Assembly (NCBI GenBank): GCA_029266295.1
Contig: JAQSXD010000093.1
Span: 1 to 10,282, forward strand
Length of the DNA stretch: 10,282 nt
Reading direction: 5' to 3'
From: Bacillota bacterium
Lineage (GTDB): Bacteria > Bacillota > Clostridia > Peptostreptococcales > Anaerovoracaceae
Part shown: piece after piece, positions 5,248 to 10,282 of the stretch
Position numbering within the stretch: the stretch's first letter is position 1
How the letters are laid out: every line of letters begins with the position of its first letter
Translations under genes and position numbers: made by a program
Notes under the pieces: generated by a model
The model's input: only the letters and a program-made list of their open reading frames with translations
Database searches by the model: none
What the model was told of the DNA's origin: nothing

Positions 5248-6399
5248 TTGGACAAGCGTGTAAAGACCACAGAGATATATGAAACAATTACAGCCATCAT
5301 TGACGAGCATGTATTAGTTTGCGGCAGAGAAGGAAAAATCCTTTTCTCCAATCGAGCGTTAAGAGACAGTTTGGGTTATACAGATTCGGAATTAGAAGAC
5401 ATTAACCTACTTAATTTGATTGCGGATATTCATAGAAATAGGGTGAAATCGATCCTGGAAACAGCAACTTCCCAGCCTTCTTCTTGGGAGGAGCTTTTGT
5501 TCTACGGAAGACAGGATATGGTGCGGTTGCATGTTAAACTATTTGAGAAGGGGAATCTTATTTACCTCTTTGGAAATGAAAAAAGCGCTGAGTACGACAG
5601 AATCAAAAAGAAACTCGACACTGAAATTACGAATGCGGTAAAAATTCATAAGCGTTCTCTTCCAGTAAGTCTTCCGCAATCCGAGAGAATTTCATTTGCT
5701 TCTTTATATATACCAGCAGAAGAATTGGGCGGAGATCTATTTGATGTTTTTAAAGTAGACAATGGCTTGCTGGATGACTATTTTGAACAATATGTATGTT
5801 TTGTAGCAGATGTTTCAGGACATGGACTTGACAGTGCAATGCTGGCAATCTTTGTGAAAGACACCATCAGAAGCTATTTCCGATTGAAGCATATACCGGG
5901 TCAAGTATTGTCGCCGAAGGAGATTATGTTGTTCTTCATTGAACAGTACCGCAAGGAAGGGTATCCGGAAGAGTATCTGGTATGCCTAATCATTGCAGTA
6001 TTTGATTTGAAGACAAAGGAACTGACTTATTGCAATGCAGGCCTGCATATCTCACCCTTATTGGTTACCCAGGAAGAGCGAATGACAGAACTGGGCAAAG
6101 CTGGCTTTCCAATTACAACAGCCCTGAGTGCTGACCTTTTTGAATATGAGGATACGACCTACCCTCTGTTGCCGACCCTGACTTTGTTTTTCATGTCTGA
6201 TGGTTTGCCGGAACAAAGGTCCGGAAACGAATTTTATGGAGAAAGACTCAAAAAGCTCTTCCCCGAAATTCATCGCCTGAATCCTTCGGAGATGATTCAC
6301 AGGATTGAAGCGGATTTTACTGATTTTGTGGGCTGTGAGAAGGTCAGAGATGATATTACCTTAGTGGTTGCAAAGCTTCTAGCAGCATCAACCAAATGA
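5248..6399 (+). CDS. PAS domain-containing SpoIIE/RsbU-type serine phosphatase (PP2C)
   Basis: A 383-residue cytoplasmic protein. The start is TTG 5248, because GGAGGAG (5235-5241) lies 6 bases upstream; the frame is open to TTG 5215 and ATG 5227, neither with a binding site. Residues 10-110 are a PAS sensor (DEHVLVCGREGKILFSNRALRDSLGYTDSEL). A short coiled linker leads to a SpoIIE/PPM domain (about 148-376) with its metal-binding motifs: GGDLFD (D163), VADVSGHG (D188), NAGLHI, MSDGLPEQ (D318) and RDDITLVV (D368, D369). All expected acidic residues are present, so it should be active. Family knowledge: such enzymes dephosphorylate a STAS anti-anti-sigma factor or similar partner in response to a signal. 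No STAS protein or anti-sigma kinase is in the window, so the target is elsewhere. It is the first gene of the plus-strand cluster; the half-ferritin follows after 18 bases, and cyclase genes come next. Confidence 0.92.
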   Translation: MDKRVKTTEIYETITAIIDEHVLVCGREGKILFSNRALRDSLGYTDSELEDINLLNLIADIHRNRVKSILETATSQPSSWEELLFYGRQDMVRLHVKLFEKGNLIYLFGNEKSAEYDRIKKKLDTEITNAVKIHKRSLPVSLPQSERISFASLYIPAEELGGDLFDVFKVDNGLLDDYFEQYVCFVADVSGHGLDSAMLAIFVKDTIRSYFRLKHIPGQVLSPKEIMLFFIEQYRKEGYPEEYLVCLIIAVFDLKTKELTYCNAGLHISPLLVTQEERMTELGKAGFPITTALSADLFEYEDTTYPLLPTLTLFFMSDGLPEQRSGNEFYGERLKKLFPEIHRLNPSEMIHRIEADFTDFVGCEKVRDDITLVVAKLLAASTK

Positions 6400-6417
6400 T
6401 CATAGGAGGAAAATGTG

Positions 6418-6609
6418 ATGCAGGAAATTCTAGAAGGAATTTTAGAAGCGATAGAAGATGAAATTAGAGCGCAGAAGAATTATCAAAGACTGGCGGACAA
6501 GGCAAAGGATCCAGGTGTTAGAAAATTCTTTGAGCAGCTTAAATTAGAAGAAATAGAACATGAGAGAGTACTTAGGAATCGCTACGAGGCATTTTCAAAG
6601 ATGCGTTAA
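6418..6609 (+). CDS. Half-length ferritin-like (rubrerythrin-type) protein
   Basis: A 63-residue, almost wholly helical protein. ATG 6418 follows AGGAGG (6404-6409) by 8 bases; a GTG at 6415 is directly in frame before it. It contains one helical hairpin: EAIEDEIRAQKNYQRLAD followed by FFEQLKLEEIEHERVLRN. That gives a carboxylate-bearing first helix with Tyr and an E-x2-H motif in the second, as in the first or second half of a rubrerythrin di-iron site. A normal rubrerythrin ferritin domain is about 130-140 residues with two such halves, so this chain would have to dimerise to complete a four-helix bundle and iron site. Functions of such short proteins range from iron handling to unknown. 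It is probably translated with the phosphatase gene upstream (18-base gap). No encapsulin gene is in the window. Confidence 0.82.
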   Translation: MQEILEGILEAIEDEIRAQKNYQRLADKAKDPGVRKFFEQLKLEEIEHERVLRNRYEAFSKMR

Positions 6610-6667
6610 TTTGTAGGCAATGTAATAAACTTTTGATTCAATTAGTTGCAACAAGGAATGAAAGCGT

Positions 6668-8524
6668 ATGAGTAAGAAAAAGGCTGCTATTTTTGTGCTG
6701 ATTGTTATCCTTATTTTATCATTGGTTTCGACATTTCTTAATAAGCCAGCGAACTCACATCCTCCTGAAATAAAAGGAGGAATTTTGGATTTGAACCATT
6801 GGTCCTTTGAAGAGAATGGTATGGTAAATCTGGAAGGTGAGTGGCAGTTTTACTTTAATCAATTCTTGACCCATGAAGACTTTGCTAGAGGAAGCTTTAT
6901 ACAGCCGGTCATGATAGAGATACCGAGTACGAAAAAGAGCATGGCAGAATCCAAGCCTTTCGCACAGAACGAATATTATGGAACGCTGAGACTGATCGTT
7001 AAACTTCCCGATCATACGAGTACTTATGGTCTGAAAACGGATATTGTTCTTACTTCCTACCAGCTTTATATCGATGGTAACTTGTTTGGTGAGGTGGGGA
7101 AAGTAGGAAAAAACAGGGAAAGTAGCCGGCCGTTTTACAATACGCTTACTTCCTATTTCAATCCGGAGAACAATGAAGTAGAACTGATTTACCATACATC
7201 GGATTTTTGGGTGAGGGATCATGCAATTGCTGCTCCGAAAATCGGACTGGCACAGCAAATCTCTAGAGACCAGCAGGTTGGATTGGGAAGAGATCTATTT
7301 CTATTTGGAATGCTGCTCATTATGGGGATCTATCATGTCGGACTGTATTTCATGAGACCAAAAGATCGTGCTCCATTGTATTTTGCAATTTTTTGCCTTT
7401 TATTTTCTCTTCGTATGCTATTTGTAGGGGAACGATTCCTGCCCAGCCGCTTTGATCTTGATTTTTTCCTTTACGGACGGATTGCTTACCTTTGTGTTTT
7501 TATTGGTTTTTCAGCGTTGTGCGGGTTCTTGTACCATACAATGGACGGCTTATTTCCGAAATGGTTTCTGCAGGCAGGGATCGTAAGTGGTGTGATTTCT
7601 GGTTTCATAATGGTATGGATCCCGTATACCATGGCTGACAAGCTGCTGATGGTATACGCTGCAGCAGGCTTCGGATTGATGGGTTATGCTTTTGTCCGAC
7701 TGGCAGCTGGAGTTTTGAAAAAATTTCCGTTTGCACAAACGGTTTTGCTTGGATTTGCAATCTTAGGAATTACTTTTGTCAATGATTTTATTTATCAAAT
7801 TACACTTGCCAATACACCTTCAATCATTCCCCTTGGCGTAACTGTTTTTATTTTCACGCAGGCTTATACGCTGTCGGCCAGATTTTCAAGCGCATTTGCA
7901 GAGGCGGAAAGACTTTCGGCTGAAAACGAATCGATGATGCAGGAACTCAAACAAATGAACAGTAATTTAGAGGCTCTTGTTAAGGAACGAACCTCAGATT
8001 TGCAAAAGGCTCTGGAAGAAATGGAAGACATGTCAACGACGGATTATTTGACAAAATTGCCGAACCGACGAATGGCGCTTGCAAAAATTGAGAGAATGAT
8101 AGTAGAACGGAAGAGTTTTTGTGTTGGACTTGCTGATATCGACTATTTCAAGGAAATAAACGACAGATTCGGGCACTTGATGGGTGATGAAATACTGATT
8201 CGAATCGCAGAGCTGCTCAGCCATGCTGTTGGAAACAGTGGGTGCGTCAGCCGATGGGGCGGCGAAGAATTCTTGATTCTCCTTGAAATAGGCCAGCTTC
8301 AAGCAGCGTTTGATAAAGCAGAAGCTGTTCGAACGTTAGTGGCGGACTACTGGCATGCAGATATAGAACGAAATATCACGATAACCATCGGTCTGTGCCA
8401 GTTTCAGGAAGATATGTCCGTAAATACATTAATTGCAAGAGCGGATCAATGTCTCTATCAGGGAAAGGCAACCGGTAGAAACAAATGTGTGGTTGACGAT
8501 TTTGCTCTTCCTCAAGCAAGATAA
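6668..8524 (+). CDS. Membrane diguanylate cyclase, 7TMR-DISM sensor plus GGDEF
   Basis: A 618-residue inner-membrane protein that would make c-di-GMP from two GTP. Residues 7-24 are a hydrophobic anchor or signal. Residues 30-200 form an extracellular, beta-rich domain (LNHWSFEENGMVNLEGEWQFY, YQLYIDGNLFGEVG) typical of sugar-binding-like jelly-roll sensors in this receptor class. Residues 205-405 hold about seven transmembrane helices (7TMR-DISM). A coiled coil (410-452) leads to a GGDEF domain (455-610) with D-YLTKLPNRR, ADIDYFKEINDRFGH and an intact GGEEF (531-535), so it should be active. The RxxD inhibitory site expected at 522-525 reads GNSG and is absent. ATG 6668 has AAGGA about 10 bases upstream. 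It follows the half-ferritin gene by 58 bases, with no visible terminator between them, and precedes a second cyclase. The ligand sensed is unknown. Confidence 0.93.
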   Translation: MSKKKAAIFVLIVILILSLVSTFLNKPANSHPPEIKGGILDLNHWSFEENGMVNLEGEWQFYFNQFLTHEDFARGSFIQPVMIEIPSTKKSMAESKPFAQNEYYGTLRLIVKLPDHTSTYGLKTDIVLTSYQLYIDGNLFGEVGKVGKNRESSRPFYNTLTSYFNPENNEVELIYHTSDFWVRDHAIAAPKIGLAQQISRDQQVGLGRDLFLFGMLLIMGIYHVGLYFMRPKDRAPLYFAIFCLLFSLRMLFVGERFLPSRFDLDFFLYGRIAYLCVFIGFSALCGFLYHTMDGLFPKWFLQAGIVSGVISGFIMVWIPYTMADKLLMVYAAAGFGLMGYAFVRLAAGVLKKFPFAQTVLLGFAILGITFVNDFIYQITLANTPSIIPLGVTVFIFTQAYTLSARFSSAFAEAERLSAENESMMQELKQMNSNLEALVKERTSDLQKALEEMEDMSTTDYLTKLPNRRMALAKIERMIVERKSFCVGLADIDYFKEINDRFGHLMGDEILIRIAELLSHAVGNSGCVSRWGGEEFLILLEIGQLQAAFDKAEAVRTLVADYWHADIERNITITIGLCQFQEDMSVNTLIARADQCLYQGKATGRNKCVVDDFALPQAR

Positions 8525-8574
8525 TTGTCTTTTTGATAGCAGCTGGTTCGGTATAGAGAAAAGGAGCCCGGTCA

Positions 8575-10020
8575 TTGGATAGCGTTACCTTAAGCAGTAT
8601 ACTGTTTGTTTCCTCAACCTTGCTCAGCATCCTTGTCTTCTATGGGATCAGGAGAAGAGAGGTGCAGGGCGTTTTTTATTTCTCCATTTTGATGGGAGTA
8701 ATGATCATACATTCGGTAGGGTACGCTTGTGAGCTTTTAAGCAATTCCCTAGCTCAAATGTATCTTTGCATTAAAATTGAATACATTGGTGCCTCCTTTT
8801 ATCCTTTCCTTATCGTACTTTTTGCAAGAGAGTATACAGACGAAAGGCGATTTGCAAATAAGTACCTTTTAAATTTGCTGCTGATAATCAACACCATTAC
8901 GCTGATTCTTGTGTATACCAACGAATATCATGGTTTTTACTATTCCTCTGTCGGTCTGGACTTTTCTCCAGGATTTCCGATTTTAGCACTAAAAAAGGGG
9001 ATTTGGTATATTGTTCAGGTGGCCTGTCTGTTTTTTTCAATTCTGTACAGTGTGATCATCTTCAGTATCAAGCTGAAAAGTACCAGGGGCAATTACAGAA
9101 GAAAAGTTGCTTTTATGCTGATTGGTGTTTTGATCCCGCTGGTTACCCTAATGGTGTATATGACTGGATACGGACCAGTCTACATTGATTTGACTCCCTT
9201 TTCCTATTTTATTATGAGTCTGTTTATCATTGTCGGACTTCTTCGCTACGATATCCTGCTCCTTGCGCCGATCACTCATGAAATGGTATTCCATTCCATC
9301 GAAGAAGCAGTGCTTGTGGTGGATCAGGATGAAATGCTGGTCAATTTTAATACTGCCTCTAAAAATTTATTTCCATCGCTTGAAAAGATAAAAATAGGTC
9401 AATCGGTGCATTTGATTCAAGAGTTAAGGAACTATGATTTTACATCAAAACAGAAAATTTATGAAATGAATGGTATGATTCTCAGCTTCCATGTGGTTTT
9501 AGTACGAAATAATTCGATCTATGTTGTCAGTGATATAACCGAGTCAGAAAAGGTGAAACAGCAGCTTGAAACGCTTGCTAGGGAGGACAGCTTAACTGGA
9601 CTGTACAACAGACGCCACTTCATGGAGCGTTTGGAACTTTCTGATGGCAGTGGAACCTTTATCATCTTTGACCTGGATCATTTTAAAGCCATTAACGATA
9701 CCTTTGGTCATGTGGAAGGAGATCTAGTATTAATATGGTTTGCGCGCAAGCTGAAGGAATGCTTCCAAAACCAGGTTGCCTGCCGCTACGGCGGAGAAGA
9801 ATTTGCGGTATATGCAGAGGATATGGATGTACAGGAGGCATACTGCAAGGCGGAGCTTTTAAGAGAAACACTGCAGGCTGATCAGGAACGAGCGGTCAAG
9901 GTCACTTTTTCCGCCGGTATAACAGATTTTGTGAAAGGACACATACCGGATACTTTGATCAACGCGGATCTGAAGCTTTATGAAGCAAAAGAACGAGGAC
10001 GGAATCAAACCTGTTATTAA
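8575..10020 (+). CDS. Membrane diguanylate cyclase, HisKA_7TM plus PAS-like plus GGDEF
   Basis: A 481-residue protein. Start TTG 8575 is set by AAGGAG (8561-8566), 8 bases upstream. Residues 5-230 form about seven transmembrane helices of the histidine-kinase N-terminal 7TM type (KIEYIGASFYPFLIVLFAREYT, TPFSYFIMSLFIIVGLLRYDILLLAPITHE). Residues 236-325 are a short PAS-like domain (SIEEAVLVVDQDEMLVNFNTAS, ending SDITESE). Residues 333-481 are GGDEF, with EDSLTGLYNRRHF, FDLDHFKAINDTFGH and GGEEF (406-410). The stretch between NRR and the DLD strand is about ten residues shorter than usual. The inhibitory RxxD site would fall at 397-400, which reads FQNQ, so product feedback there is unlikely. 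It lies 50 bases after the DISM cyclase, so two cyclases with different sensors seem to be co-expressed. It shares little sequence outside the catalytic domain with its neighbour, so it is not a simple tandem duplicate. Confidence 0.93.
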   Translation: MDSVTLSSILFVSSTLLSILVFYGIRRREVQGVFYFSILMGVMIIHSVGYACELLSNSLAQMYLCIKIEYIGASFYPFLIVLFAREYTDERRFANKYLLNLLLIINTITLILVYTNEYHGFYYSSVGLDFSPGFPILALKKGIWYIVQVACLFFSILYSVIIFSIKLKSTRGNYRRKVAFMLIGVLIPLVTLMVYMTGYGPVYIDLTPFSYFIMSLFIIVGLLRYDILLLAPITHEMVFHSIEEAVLVVDQDEMLVNFNTASKNLFPSLEKIKIGQSVHLIQELRNYDFTSKQKIYEMNGMILSFHVVLVRNNSIYVVSDITESEKVKQQLETLAREDSLTGLYNRRHFMERLELSDGSGTFIIFDLDHFKAINDTFGHVEGDLVLIWFARKLKECFQNQVACRYGGEEFAVYAEDMDVQEAYCKAELLRETLQADQERAVKVTFSAGITDFVKGHIPDTLINADLKLYEAKERGRNQTCY

Positions 10021-10058
10021 ATATAAACCTACTCATTGAAGTGATAGAGGTGGACCCA

Positions 10059-10282
10059 TTGAATGAAAGAAGCAGCGCAAACGGACTAGATCGTTTGCAT
10101 CAACAGATTTTACAATGCCGGCTCTGTGAGGAAACCTTCGGATTTCAGCCTCATCCAGTTGTGCAGGGCAGCCATAACGCCAAAATCATGCAGATCAGTC
10201 AGGCTCCATCCAAAAGCGTCCATGAGACGGGAAAACCTTTTAATGATGCCAGCGGAAGAAGACTTCGAGGAGAATGGTACGG
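10059..10282 (+). CDS. Uracil-DNA glycosylase superfamily protein (3' end cut by window edge)
   Basis: Only the first 74 codons are visible. TTG 10059 is chosen because AGAGGTGG (10046-10053) precedes it by suitable spacing; GTG 10050 and GTG 10041 are in frame but have poor sites. The sequence QILQCRLCEETFGFQ has a C-x2-C pair of the kind that binds an iron-sulfur cluster in family 4/5 glycosylases. KIMQISQAPSKSVHETGKPFNDASGRRLRGEW matches the first catalytic region of the superfamily, where G-Q-A-P/G is the usual pattern (here SQAP). The role would be removal of uracil or another damaged base from DNA. It starts 38 bases after the second cyclase gene and may be read through from it; a functional link is not evident. 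Confidence 0.82.
   Translation, partial: MNERSSANGLDRLHQQILQCRLCEETFGFQPHPVVQGSHNAKIMQISQAPSKSVHETGKPFNDASGRRLRGEWY

Noticed and set aside
1..10282. CRISPR arrays, tRNA or rRNA genes, insertion sequences, prophage genes
   Set aside because: I looked for spaced direct repeats, terminal inverted repeats, transposase or integrase motifs and tRNA-like folds, and saw none.

Overview
The window looks like chromosomal DNA of an anaerobic, low-to-mid GC Firmicute, most likely a Clostridia member. Support: strong AGGAGG-type ribosome binding sites, several TTG starts, a two-cluster ferredoxin-type protein, an Xre regulator fused to a desulfoferrodoxin-like region, and a half-length ferritin-like protein. 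This placement is inference; there is no rRNA, tRNA or other phylogenetic marker. I see no insertion sequence, phage gene or CRISPR array.

Left arm (1-3645, minus strand). A compact operon runs from about 3645 to 611: a small GIY-YIG-type nuclease-like protein, a conserved protein of unknown function (DUF6530-like from memory), and a 698-residue protein joining a MoxR-type AAA+ ATPase to a C-terminal von Willebrand A (CobT/BchD-like) domain. The first two genes overlap at ATGA, and the third follows after 60 bases. Beyond them lies the start of an Xre-family regulator that runs off the left edge; its C-terminal half carries desulforedoxin-type cysteines and a superoxide-reductase-like histidine pair. 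Two traces of local DNA rearrangement stand out: a 36-bp tandem repeat that has copied the GIY-YIG/DUF gene junction, and a leftover second copy of the AAA/VWA gene's last eight codons just after its stop.

Middle (3646-5247). A divergent control region holds a minus-strand promoter abutted by three alternating CTACG half-sites. It also holds a plus-strand promoter whose -35 and -10 boxes are 19 bases apart and flank a near-perfect palindrome, the signature of MerR-family control. The plus-strand promoter serves a DUF362/ferredoxin protein, followed by a very strong hairpin terminator (5040-5080). The 167 bases after it hold two inverted repeats and a weak candidate promoter, and no gene.

Right arm (5248-10282, plus strand). 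Five closely spaced genes: a PAS-SpoIIE/RsbU-type PP2C phosphatase, a 63-residue half-ferritin, two membrane-anchored diguanylate cyclases with different sensor modules (7TMR-DISM type; HisKA_7TM plus PAS-like), and the start of a uracil-DNA glycosylase family protein cut by the right edge. Gaps of 18 to 58 bases and no visible terminators suggest one transcription unit devoted mainly to signalling: a serine phosphatase output of the partner-switch kind plus c-di-GMP synthesis. Both cyclases have intact GGEEF motifs and neither has the RxxD inhibitory site.

The best candidate for an undescribed system is the GIY-YIG / unknown-domain / AAA+-VWA operon, because it joins a nuclease-like fold to an ATPase-chaperone of the type that remodels partner proteins.
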